Virus record (IMG/VR): IMGVR_UViG_3300033141_000787 | Coordinates: 1-56,193 of that record | Reading direction: 5' to 3' (one strand) | Source: a virus | DNA: 56,193 bases | Part shown: positions 32,288-38,885 of the stretch, in pieces | How positions within the stretch are numbered: the stretch's first letter is position 1 | Layout of the letters: each line of letters starts with the position of its first letter | The notes under the pieces: generated by a model | Seen by the model: only the letters and a program-made list of their open reading frames with translations | Databases searched by the model: none | Told to the model about the DNA's origin: nothing | Made by a program: the position numbers and the translations under genes

Positions 32288-32363
32288 TTATAACAAAACG
32301 TTGCATCCGACTGTGCCACGCTGCGCTTGCACAGTAGGCAAGCTTAATTTTAGCCCGTTAAAT
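32288..32363 (-). repeat. attC-like recombination site (cassette-end element E)
   Basis: The minus strand begins ATTTAAC, an exact RYYYAAC R'' core, and ends GTTATAA, close to GTTRRRY. The 76-base element folds by nested short stems: TAAC/GTTA, AAAA/TTTT, TTGC/GCAA and ACTGTGC/GCACAGT with asymmetric bubbles and a 12-base loop. It contains the stop of the gene at 32350. Length, ends, bubbles and position at the gene's 3' end all fit an integron attC site. No integrase gene is in the window. Confidence 0.55.
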
Positions 32364-32574
32364 TATCCCTCAACATTATTAATCGTTCTTCCAATTTGCT
32401 GTCGTCCTGTAAAATAAAATCAATAGCATCTAATATTTCACCCCTTAATAACCAATCACCCTTTATGCTTTTCACGCAACCATAGTTGCCAGCGGTATAT
32501 CTACAAGGGGCTAAATCATTCAAGCCGACCGCATCAGCGGCGCAGCTCTTTGTGTCTTCATTGGTTGTAGCCAT
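32350..32574 (-). CDS. Cargo gene, hypothetical protein
   Basis: The 74-residue protein (DWLLRGEILDAIDFILQDDSKLEERLIML) has a helical C-terminal half and a Cys-containing N-terminus (SCAADAVGLNDLAPCRYTAGNYGC). The GC-richer codon use differs from the phage core. It ends inside the attC-like element. Confidence 0.5.
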   Translation of the reverse strand: MATTNEDTKSCAADAVGLNDLAPCRYTAGNYGCVKSIKGDWLLRGEILDAIDFILQDDSKLEERLIMLRDNLTG

Positions 32575-32622
32575 ATCATTTGCCCTTTCATAGTTTACTC
32601 TGGCGGCGGCTTAATTCCGTCG

Positions 32623-32997
32623 TTATAATTTTGGTTCAAAGTAAACACAAGTATCATCTTCTTTTTTATTTACTACAGAATCTGGAATAGCAATACATTT
32701 TCCAGTTGAACCGTTACCACTCCATCCATTAGAACAAAAAACACCATAATCATGTCTGAAATAAATACAATTCTTGCATTTTCTTTCTAATGGCTTTTCG
32801 TGACAAAGCACATCAGGCCAACTTAATATTTTCTTTAAACGATTACCAGCTTCTGCTGCTTCTTTTGCATTTTTTCTTGTTTTACCGTGAGTTGCGATAT
32901 GTTGTTTACCACTCTCATCAACACCAAAAATTACAATATGTGTTAAATTTAAATTTTTACGTATTTCCTTGATTTGCGAGATTTTTATTTTCATCAT
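32623..32997 (-). CDS. Cargo gene, conserved small protein with Cys cluster
   Basis: The 124-residue protein carries ISQIKEIRKNLNLTHIVIF, DESGKQHIATHGKT, KNAKEAAEAGNRLKKIL and a C-terminal Cys-rich part (KCKNCIYFRHDYGVFCSNG). The first half is a pattern found in many phage and mobile-element proteins of unknown role. AGGAGG precedes the ATG. After its stop a short imperfect hairpin (TAACGACGG...CCGCCGCC) separates it from the next cargo gene. Confidence 0.65.
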   Translation of the reverse strand: MMKIKISQIKEIRKNLNLTHIVIFGVDESGKQHIATHGKTRKNAKEAAEAGNRLKKILSWPDVLCHEKPLERKCKNCIYFRHDYGVFCSNGWSGNGSTGKCIAIPDSVVNKKEDDTCVYFEPKL

Positions 32998-33045
32998 ATC
33001 CTCCTGTTTTAACTGTATTTTTCAATTTCTTTATCAAAGCTGTGA

Positions 33046-33163
33046 GGGCAACGGCAAGGACTTGAACCTTGCATATTAACCTCTCAAACCCGCCGCACGG
33101 GAATAATGATGGAGTCGAACCATCTTGCGGTTTCAAAGTGTCTGCCGTTCCGCCACGCTGCCC
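33046..33163 (-). ncRNA. Cassette-end element C: tRNA-like structured element
   Basis: The minus strand starts GGGCAGCG (33163-33156) and ends CGTTGCCC (33053-33046), an 8-bp terminal stem. The 5' part resembles a tRNA-Leu D-arm (GTGGCGGAACGGCAGAC). Two T-arm-like hairpins follow: GATGG/CCATC with loop TTCGACT (33124-33108) and CAAGG/CCTTG with loop TTCAAGT (33071-33055). At 118 bases, with two T-arms and no normal anticodon stem, it is not a working tRNA. It begins 4 bases after the stop of the gene at 33168. Confidence 0.5.
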
Positions 33164-33167
33164 CCAA

Positions 33168-33722
33168 TTACTTACCCAAACGTCCTTTTAACCATTTCAA
33201 ATTTCTCAGTGCAGCATTGTACGCTGTGATGTAACTATTAAAATTTTCTGGCATGCTATCATCCTGCGCATCAATCGCACATAGTATCTTAAAATTTTCT
33301 ACAGCAAAACTTGGTGATGGTATTATAAATGTTTTCACTACGATGTCAGTATCGCCTATCATTTGTATCCAACTCCTGTGAAAAAATACTGGCGTGATAA
33401 TAGGTAATGTATCAGTTTGGCCATTCGGTATTATCATGGTGATATGTTCCGTATCATTTGGCATTCCTGATTCCAGATGGAAACCAAGTTTTTTAATGAC
33501 AGTCCCATCCTTACTTTCTACAGGCTGTACTGCCTGTTCTTCCATTATCAGTATACCATAGTCAGGTATTATTTTGTGTGGTCTGTATTTGTGGTATTGG
33601 TATATTGCATGAAAGCCAACATTCCCGGATAATTTAATTACCAATCGCTTCTTTGCTAACAGATACTTACCATATGTATGGAGGATGATTGGTGATATTT
33701 TCTCTTCAATCCTCAAGCACAT
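33168..33722 (-). CDS. Cargo gene, hypothetical beta-rich protein
   Basis: The 184-residue protein is beta-rich in its middle (ITMIIPNGQTDTLPIITPVFF, IQMIGDTDIVVKTFIIP) and helical at the end (SYITAYNAALRNLKWLKGRL). It has no recognised family. AAGGAGG precedes its ATG. It is the largest gene in the island and is immediately followed by element C. Confidence 0.5.
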   Translation of the reverse strand: MCLRIEEKISPIILHTYGKYLLAKKRLVIKLSGNVGFHAIYQYHKYRPHKIIPDYGILIMEEQAVQPVESKDGTVIKKLGFHLESGMPNDTEHITMIIPNGQTDTLPIITPVFFHRSWIQMIGDTDIVVKTFIIPSPSFAVENFKILCAIDAQDDSMPENFNSYITAYNAALRNLKWLKGRLGK

Positions 33723-33780
33723 TTTGTTCCTCCTTATTATTATTAAGCCTGATTAATCTTTCTTAGTTGGAAGAAGACAC

Positions 33781-33978
33781 TCAATGTTTAGCTTTATCTA
33801 TTTTAACTGTATAAATCCAAAATCTTGAAAGCCCATTAAGGTTTGTCTTCATTTCAATATTAATTATTTTCTCGTTATCCCCAACAAGTTCAGTAATTGT
33901 CTTGTTGAGAATTTTGTCTATAGTATTAAGGTCACATTCTAACCAGCTTTCGCTCCTAATAATGTTTACTTCTTGCAT
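33781..33978 (-). CDS. Small hypothetical protein
   Basis: The 65-residue protein (WLECDLNTIDKILNKTITELVGD, INIEMKTNLNGLSRFWIYTVKID) has a helix followed by beta strands and GAGGAG before its ATG. A 13-base copy of the arm of element D lies between it and the gene upstream. Confidence 0.5.
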   Translation of the reverse strand: MQEVNIIRSESWLECDLNTIDKILNKTITELVGDNEKIINIEMKTNLNGLSRFWIYTVKIDKAKH

Positions 33979-34014
33979 TATTATCTCCTCTTTTTAATTC
34001 CTGCCCCCGAATAA

Positions 34015-34188
34015 TTATTCTTCTAAGATATTTCTAACTATTTTGGCTAATGCTGCTATAGCTGCTCCTTGGTTGCCAAAATATTCAGCAACAGTCTTGC
34101 CGTTAAATGGTTTCCCATCAAAGGCTTTTGCATCAGCTTCCATGTCAGCTTCTATCATTTTCAAAATCTCTATTTTGCTTCTTGTCAT
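34015..34188 (-). CDS. 57-residue helical protein
   Basis: ATG 34188 has GGAGGG 6 bases upstream and yields 57 residues: KIEILKMIEADMEADAKAF, VAEYFGNQGAAIAALAKIV. It is amphipathic and Ala-rich, similar in feel to short phage proteins adjacent to moron genes. Function unknown. Confidence 0.6.
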   Translation of the reverse strand: MTRSKIEILKMIEADMEADAKAFDGKPFNGKTVAEYFGNQGAAIAALAKIVRNILEE

Positions 34189-34210
34189 TCTAACCCTCCT
34201 TTATAATTAC

Positions 34211-34346
34211 TATTCCTGCCCCCGCTCTTGACGCTTGGCATTCGGCTTTTTACATCTTTGCTGATGGTTAATCAACCACGGAGGATTAATGCCCCTAATA
34301 TAGATAAGGAGGCAACTCATATAAAAAGAACGTCAGGGCAGGAATA
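34211..34346. repeat. Cassette-end element D: long interrupted inverted repeat
   Basis: TATTCCTGCCC (34211-34221) pairs with GGGCAGGAATA (34336-34346), and TGACG (34229-34233) with CGTCA (34331-34335), leaving a one-sided 7-base bulge. ATTCCTGCCCCCG is repeated as a solo arm at 33997-34009. A 36-residue ORF without a ribosome binding site lies inside (34210-34320, minus). It marks the upstream border of the cargo island. Confidence 0.5.
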
Positions 34347-34347
34347 A

Positions 34348-34503
34348 TTACATATATCGATACCCTATATTGTAATAGTTTACTAAAGCAAGCTGCTGCA
34401 TAACGAATATAGCGTCTCGTATGGATAGTTTAGATACTTGTAGCATTAGATTTACAGTAAGTAGCTGTTCTGGTGTGATAGGTATGTATATATGTTCTTT
34501 CAT
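34348..34503 (-). CDS. 51-residue helical protein, first gene after the sigma-70 promoter
   Basis: ATG 34503 lies 6 bases after GGAGAG and 18 bases from the -10 box at 34521-34526, so the leader is very short. The product (PITPEQLLTVNLMLQVSKLSIRDAIFVMQQLA) is helical and could be a small regulator. Function unknown. Confidence 0.55.
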   Translation of the reverse strand: MKEHIYIPITPEQLLTVNLMLQVSKLSIRDAIFVMQQLALVNYYNIGYRYM

Positions 34504-34520
34504 CATTGCTCTCCATGCGT

Positions 34521-34549
34521 AATATAATGAGTTATATTGTTAATGTCAA
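34521..34549 (-). promoter_or_regulatory. Consensus sigma-70 promoter for the cargo island and replication genes
   Basis: On the minus strand TTGACA (34549-34544), exactly 17 bases, then TATATT (34526-34521). Transcription should start near 34514, about 11 bases before the ATG at 34503. It is the clearest sigma-70 site on the minus strand and would drive the genes below 34.5 kb independently of the 43-kb promoter. Confidence 0.75.
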
Positions 34550-34580
34550 GTACTTTATACAATATTCTCACGTAGTAATT

Positions 34581-34649
34581 TCATGACACGTATACACTCT
34601 TTCGTATTATCCTCTTATCTTGCTTGGTTATTGCTTTAATACTTTTCAT
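34581..34649 (-). CDS. Possible 22-residue peptide
   Basis: AAGGAGAG lies 3-4 bases before ATG 34649, followed by a 22-residue basic reading frame (IKAITKQDKRIIRKSVYVS). A shifted frame beyond its stop reads TKECIRVMKLLRENIV, which also looks coding, so this may be a broken gene. The rest of 34504-34707 holds only the promoter. Confidence 0.3.
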   Translation of the reverse strand: MKSIKAITKQDKRIIRKSVYVS

Positions 34650-34707
34650 AATGCTCTCCTTTTAGTCTGTACTTATTAATTAATTACTTTACAATACTGC
34701 TTAGCAA

Positions 34708-35103
34708 TCATAAGGTTGCTATAAAGTCTCTCCACTTGTGAAGCATTTGTATTCTTTCATTACGTACCTTAGTAATATTATCGTCATCCCCAAGTATTAA
34801 GGTATGGAAGTCTATTGACTTAGAAGTTTTAGTTGCTAACCACATATTACATGTAGTTTCTTCAAGTATATACCATAAACAATGATAACATCTAATAACA
34901 TAACTCGGAACATTTTGTAATGGTGGAGTCAGTGTACACTCTTTATCCCGTATTAGTTTATCGGCATGACATATTGGGCAATGCCTATTATAAGATTGCT
35001 TTTCATATATTGAAAGCTGTGAATTAATGGCATCCAAGTATATATGTTTATACTGCCTTAATACCCTACGCTTATGTTTGCTAAGTTCGTTTATATTTTT
35101 CAT
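34708..35103 (-). CDS. Zinc-binding helical protein, paralogue of 37025-37465
   Basis: The 131-residue protein has RHCPICHADK and IRCYHCLWYILEETTCNMWL, two CxxC pairs plus a third Cys, and ends with RNERIQMLHKWRD. The gene at 37025 shares C-x-x-C, C-x-x-CLW, STTCLDWL and RIKMLEEWD, so they are duplicates flanking the helicase. A DNA- or RNA-binding role is possible. Confidence 0.65.
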   Translation of the reverse strand: MKNINELSKHKRRVLRQYKHIYLDAINSQLSIYEKQSYNRHCPICHADKLIRDKECTLTPPLQNVPSYVIRCYHCLWYILEETTCNMWLATKTSKSIDFHTLILGDDDNITKVRNERIQMLHKWRDFIATL

Positions 35104-35130
35104 AAGATTTACTCACCTCCTTTACTAAAA

Positions 35131-36480
35131 TTATTCATCTGCCAGTTCACTAAGTACTATCTTGCTGGCTATACCTATACCACGCCAGAATCGTTCTTTA
35201 CTACTCCTGGCTTGTGTAATTCCTTGTCTTGCCATTATGAACTTACCAAAACTTCTTTTATCAATAGGCTTTTCCATATTATGTCTACACCATTCAAGAT
35301 ACTTCTCGTACAGCAATTTAATCGGCACGGTAGCCTCTGGATGTATAAAGCATGTGTCTTGCAGGAATGGTCCAATAATATCCATCTCCTCTTGATACTC
35401 TCTGGTAGCTAAGGCTATCTCTTCTGGGGTATCTAAGCCTTCAGATTGCCATATTAAACAGCCTTCAACAGCCCATCTTAATATACCTTCAAGCTCATTA
35501 TGCAGTAGTTCTTTCATATTAGGTACTTTCTTACGACCTTTAAACGTAGCATCAAATGGTATTAGTACCATTCTTCTCCATATACCATAGTCAATCCCCT
35601 CAATAATAGGTCTATGATTAGTACTAAGCCAGACCTTCCAAGTCGGCCTAAACTCAATATTTTCTGAGTATAAATATCTGGCAGTTATCATATCATCTCC
35701 GGTTATCTGTTTAATCATAGTCTCATCAAGTTTGCCTTTACCAGATGTTTCAACCGCACTCACAAACCTGCTTCCTTGTAGTCTGGCAATATCATTACGT
35801 ATAGCCCCTCCAGACTGAATCATTAATGTTTTTGGATTAGACGCCTTACTGTAAGTGCCTAATAAATCCCTTATAGTCTCTATAAAGGTTGACTTACCAT
35901 TAGCCCCAGAGCCGTACATAATAAACATTACTTGCTCTGAGACTGACGCAGTTAAGGTATAACCTATTGCTTTCTGAAGGAAGTGTACAAGATTTTTACG
36001 GCTACACATTATATCGTCCAGAAACCTTAACCAGGTAGGACACTGTGCCCTTGTATTATACTTTATAGGTATCAAGTTAGTGGAATAATCTTCTACATTA
36101 TGAGGCTTAATTGTACCTGTAGCCAAGTCAATAACCCCATTAAGTACATTCAGTTTCATCTTACTGTCTACATTGAAATCAGTAATATGACGTACTATCT
36201 TGCTATCCATCTTGGCAAGGGACAGCATAGCATCTATAGCCTGTTTTGACTCACTATGATATGCCCACTTACGAGCTTCTGGGCTATTAGCTGTACTATG
36301 TAATCTGTCTATTACTTCCTTTACCACTACTTTAAGAGTTCCAGTATCTTTTACCCATTGTTTACCATCATAACTATACCATGTACCGCTTTTACCCATA
36401 TCAGGACAGTATAATAATCTGTCTTTGCATAAATCGGCAAATAGTTGAGCATTACCAAGGTCAGTAAGATTATACTTCAT
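35131..36480 (-). CDS. SF3 helicase / primase-helicase (D5, P4-alpha type C-terminal part)
   Basis: The 449-residue protein has an N-terminal D5_N-like part (about 1-150) and a superfamily 3 helicase: Walker A GSGANGKST at about 190, SAVETS and DETMIKQITGDD in the middle, and KVWLSTNHRP followed by IWRRMVLIPF (motif C and arginine finger region). These proteins unwind DNA at phage or plasmid origins. A primase domain is not visible at the N-terminus and none was recognised elsewhere. Its start codon overlaps the preceding mini-gene. Confidence 0.88.
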   Translation of the reverse strand: MKYNLTDLGNAQLFADLCKDRLLYCPDMGKSGTWYSYDGKQWVKDTGTLKVVVKEVIDRLHSTANSPEARKWAYHSESKQAIDAMLSLAKMDSKIVRHITDFNVDSKMKLNVLNGVIDLATGTIKPHNVEDYSTNLIPIKYNTRAQCPTWLRFLDDIMCSRKNLVHFLQKAIGYTLTASVSEQVMFIMYGSGANGKSTFIETIRDLLGTYSKASNPKTLMIQSGGAIRNDIARLQGSRFVSAVETSGKGKLDETMIKQITGDDMITARYLYSENIEFRPTWKVWLSTNHRPIIEGIDYGIWRRMVLIPFDATFKGRKKVPNMKELLHNELEGILRWAVEGCLIWQSEGLDTPEEIALATREYQEEMDIIGPFLQDTCFIHPEATVPIKLLYEKYLEWCRHNMEKPIDKRSFGKFIMARQGITQARSSKERFWRGIGIASKIVLSELADE

Positions 36481-36595
36481 TTGATGCTACCTCCGATATG
36501 AATTTAATTTTACGGCCTGCATATATGCTAGCTGTTCCATTACGGTGTATAGTGTACCAATCTTCCATATCTACTTTACATAATAATTTACACAT
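36470..36595 (-). CDS. 41-residue mini-protein, short paralogue of the next upstream gene
   Basis: ATG 36595 follows GAGGTGA by 5 bases. The C-terminal part (GTASIYAGRKIKFISEVAS) matches GASEVYAGRHIKILTEVD at the end of the gene 36615-37022, showing a partial duplication. It overlaps the helicase start by 11 bp and so may couple its translation. Confidence 0.55.
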   Translation of the reverse strand: MCKLLCKVDMEDWYTIHRNGTASIYAGRKIKFISEVASNEV

Positions 36596-36614
36596 AGTTA
36601 TCACCTCTTTCTTA

Positions 36615-37022
36615 TTAGTCGACTTCTGTTAATATCTTAATATGTCTTCCTGCATATACTTCAGATGCTCCATACTTACCCTTCATTAAGTCTTCAGACA
36701 ACTCCACTACTAATATAACTGGGGTGTAACCTTCTTCTACCAAGTCAATATGAACTCTCTTTTCATTTACAGCATCTAAATAGTCGGAATATCCTGCTGT
36801 TCTACCTATCATATTTTCTTCAAATATGTTAGGATTTATAAGTATATCGTTAGCATGAACTCTGCTTAAACGGTTTTGTCTTCTAACACGTCGTATATTA
36901 CCGTCTTTAGGATATTTAGATCCCATAGCTAATGAATAATACTCTTGGGTGCCCTTCTTTTTAGCTGCTAACTTAAATACTATAACTTTGTCATATTTTA
37001 GTTCTGTAGTTAGATTACACAT
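36615..37022 (-). CDS. Hypothetical protein
   Basis: The 135-residue protein is alpha/beta with a basic centre (GNIRRVRRQNRLSRVHAND) and a beta C-terminus (YTPVILVVELSEDLMKGKYG). AAGGAG precedes the ATG. Its final 20 residues are duplicated as the downstream mini-gene. No family recognised. Confidence 0.5.
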   Translation of the reverse strand: MCNLTTELKYDKVIVFKLAAKKKGTQEYYSLAMGSKYPKDGNIRRVRRQNRLSRVHANDILINPNIFEENMIGRTAGYSDYLDAVNEKRVHIDLVEEGYTPVILVVELSEDLMKGKYGASEVYAGRHIKILTEVD

Positions 37023-37024
37023 AT

Positions 37025-37465
37025 TTATTTCTCCTTTAATAATTTACTATATACGGATATGAAATCAGTACTATCTATCCGCTTATCCCACTCCTCAAGC
37101 ATTTTAATACGTGTTTGTATAATAGCTATTGCTTCATCATCTCCTCCGATTGCACGTCCTCGTAATTCACTATAAGCCCAAGCATCTTTGTAAAGTTTAT
37201 TACTGTACTTATCTAACCAATCCAGACAAGTCGTAGATTCATATACTTGCCATAAACATACACTACATCGACCCTCAGTATTTATAATACCTCCGCCTCC
37301 TCTTAACCCCAATTTTATATATGTTGCTGTATCACATAGATAGCATGTATTCATTATCTCGTCTGTAAGAATACCTATACTATGTGCAATAAGTATATTC
37401 TTATATAATTCTATCTGGCTCCTGACACTTTTATGCCATAAACGTCTTATTTGTTTGTTATCCAT
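37025..37465 (-). CDS. Zinc-binding helical protein, paralogue of 34708-35103
   Basis: ATG 37465 has AAGGAG 7 bases upstream, giving 146 residues. Cys pairs NTCYLCDTA and GRCSVCLWQVYESTTCLDWL and the RIKMLEEWDKRI helix match the smaller paralogue at 34708. The two lie on either side of the helicase genes. Confidence 0.65.
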   Translation of the reverse strand: MDNKQIRRLWHKSVRSQIELYKNILIAHSIGILTDEIMNTCYLCDTATYIKLGLRGGGGIINTEGRCSVCLWQVYESTTCLDWLDKYSNKLYKDAWAYSELRGRAIGGDDEAIAIIQTRIKMLEEWDKRIDSTDFISVYSKLLKEK

Positions 37466-37506
37466 GATAATTCTCCTTAATAAACCTTTTATAGATAGAG
37501 ACAAAA

Positions 37507-37689
37507 TCAGTCTTCCTTATTTGCCCCTTCCATAGCCGGGTCACTATAAGTTATATCGGCTATATCAATATAAGCCCTTATTGATGTATTACCTTTAATC
37601 ATTACTACAAGAACCTTATTGTCAGCATCTTTATATACTGCTGCCACCTTGCTGTCTTGTAATAATGTGGTAATTTCGCTATCTGTCAT
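37507..37689 (-). CDS. Small hypothetical protein
   Basis: The 60-residue protein (DSKVAAVYKDADNKVLVVMIKGNTSIRAYIDI) is a short alpha/beta unit ending in an acidic tail. GAGGTGA precedes its ATG. No family recognised. Confidence 0.5.
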   Translation of the reverse strand: MTDSEITTLLQDSKVAAVYKDADNKVLVVMIKGNTSIRAYIDIADITYSDPAMEGANKED

Positions 37690-37707
37690 TACATATCACC
37701 TCACTTC

Positions 37708-37983
37708 CTACTCAGAATTATTATCATCTTGGTCATCTGATAACTTATCTATTAATATATCGGCTGCAATTTCTCGTAATACTTTATCAGTGTCTATCAC
37801 ATCTATTAACCAGTTAAATAGTATTAATATTATTATTCTGTTGTCCAATTCCTTCCTTATTCCTGTAAGATTGCATGATATACCTACAGCCTCTGGGTCG
37901 TCTTCTGCTTCTATGGCCAAGATGTATCTAACTCTTTCGTTATTTAACCTGTCTGTCAATGCTTCTATCTCACTCTTTTTCAT
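37708..37983 (-). CDS. Small acidic helical protein, paralogue family member 1
   Basis: The 91-residue protein (IEALTDRLNNERVRYILAIEAEDDPEAVG, IIILILFNWLIDVI) shares its plan with 38133-38390: N-terminal EI/EF-x-AL-x-x-(R/K)L motif, VRYILAIEAEDD against VQFIIMASVEDED, and an acidic end. A third member at 38623 is broken. Function unknown. Confidence 0.6.
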   Translation of the reverse strand: MKKSEIEALTDRLNNERVRYILAIEAEDDPEAVGISCNLTGIRKELDNRIIILILFNWLIDVIDTDKVLREIAADILIDKLSDDQDDNNSE

Positions 37984-38108
37984 GATTTAAGCTCCTTTGC
38001 CTTATATTGTAATTTATGTATGATTACTACTATCTTGCCGATTGCTTCGTATTTGTTACTGGCATTTAATATATATCGCTTATTTTTAATATCTATTACA
38101 ATGGTCAT
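37980..38108 (-). CDS. 42-residue mini-protein
   Basis: ATG 38108 reads MTIVIDIKNKRYILNASN followed by a helix (YEAIGKIVVIIHKLQYKAKELK). The stop overlaps the next start as ATGA. The ribosome binding site is weak, so expression may depend on coupling. Confidence 0.45.
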   Translation of the reverse strand: MTIVIDIKNKRYILNASNKYEAIGKIVVIIHKLQYKAKELKS

Positions 38109-38132
38109 AGCCTGCTTACCTCACTTTTGTTT

Positions 38133-38390
38133 TCAGTCCTCCTTATCTTCGGAGTCTTTATTACCTAATTTACTTGCTAACATTATAGTCATCATAAGTT
38201 CAGGAGATTGTACAATTCTTTCAGTCAATATTTTGTATAAATGAATTATCATAGCTTGACCGTCAACATCCCTTAGATTACTTGCATAGCCTGCTGCATT
38301 ATCTTCATCCTCTACCGAAGCCATTATTATAAACTGTACTTCTTCTTCTCTGAGTTTATTTACTAATGCTGTGAACTCATTCTTAGTCAT
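38133..38390 (-). CDS. Small acidic helical protein, paralogue family member 2
   Basis: The 85-residue protein (NEFTALVNKLREEEVQFIIMASVEDEDNAAGYASNL) pairs with 37708-37983 and with the broken copy at 38623. All are helical with an acidic middle and a Met/Ile-rich helix. AGGAGG precedes the ATG. Confidence 0.6.
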   Translation of the reverse strand: MTKNEFTALVNKLREEEVQFIIMASVEDEDNAAGYASNLRDVDGQAMIIHLYKILTERIVQSPELMMTIMLASKLGNKDSEDKED

Positions 38391-38392
38391 GG

Positions 38393-38620
38393 TTATTCCT
38401 CCTTACTATTCGCCCATTCGTCAAATACATAGTGGGGAAATCCCGTTATATCTTCCTCATCTTGTAGGTCATACCATTGTTTAATATCTTGCATCAATAA
38501 GTCAAAATGGTAGTCTCTCCCACCATAATAATCTATTTTCCTTGAGGCAAGCATGCCTATACACAGCATACCTGCTAAACCGCCTATTAAAAATATAGCT
38601 AAACATAATGCAAAACACAT
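38393..38620 (-). CDS. Small membrane-anchored protein
   Basis: The 75-residue protein has an N-terminal hydrophobic helix with Cys and Gly (MCFALCLAIFLIGGLAGMLC) and a soluble acidic tail with aromatic residues (GGRDYHFDLLMQDIKQWYD). It is likely an inner-membrane peptide with one helix; exclusion or host take-over are possible roles. Confidence 0.6.
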   Translation of the reverse strand: MCFALCLAIFLIGGLAGMLCIGMLASRKIDYYGGRDYHFDLLMQDIKQWYDLQDEEDITGFPHYVFDEWANSKEE

Positions 38621-38622
38621 GG

Positions 38623-38859
38623 TTATTTCTCCTTATTGTTTATAGGTTGTGTCATCTCTTTAAATGTTTTCTCTATTACTGAGCCTAATTTCTTATACAG
38701 CTCTATCATAATATCAAAACCGGCCTCACCATGCAGCATTGCAGCACCAGTACTAGTATAATTATTAGAATCCTCATCAGTAGCTACACTTATTATGAAA
38801 CTACAATCAGCAGCTTTTAATTCCTCTATAATCTCCTATACTCTTTCTGGAGTAATCAT
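38623..38859 (-). pseudogene. Third paralogue interrupted by an in-frame amber codon
   Basis: From ATG 38859 the frame reads MITPERV, TAG (38838-38836), then EIIEELKAADCSFIISVATDEDSN and on for 78 codons to TAA. The pattern after the stop matches the genes at 38133 and 37708. Long phage genes contain no in-frame TAG and several end with TAG, so code reassignment is not supported. A nonsense mutation, or reinitiation downstream, is the better reading. Confidence 0.65.
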
Positions 38860-38885
38860 CTTTAGTTCCTTTCTTTTTAATATTA

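Noticed and set aside
33046-33163. Functional tRNA gene
   Set aside because: It is 118 bases long, has two T-arms and lacks a proper anticodon stem and encoded CCA, so it cannot be an ordinary tRNA. It is kept as a tRNA-like element.
31107-34350. Integron integrase or other site-specific recombinase
   Set aside because: No tyrosine recombinase (R...H-x-x-R...Y) or serine recombinase pattern was found in any reading frame of the island or elsewhere, so the array has no visible integrase.
38836-38838. In-frame TAG read as a sign of stop-codon reassignment
   Set aside because: The long late genes (up to 1485 residues) contain no in-frame TAG, and several genes (for example at 16507, 43950 and 55978) end with TAG. 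A single broken gene is the simpler explanation.
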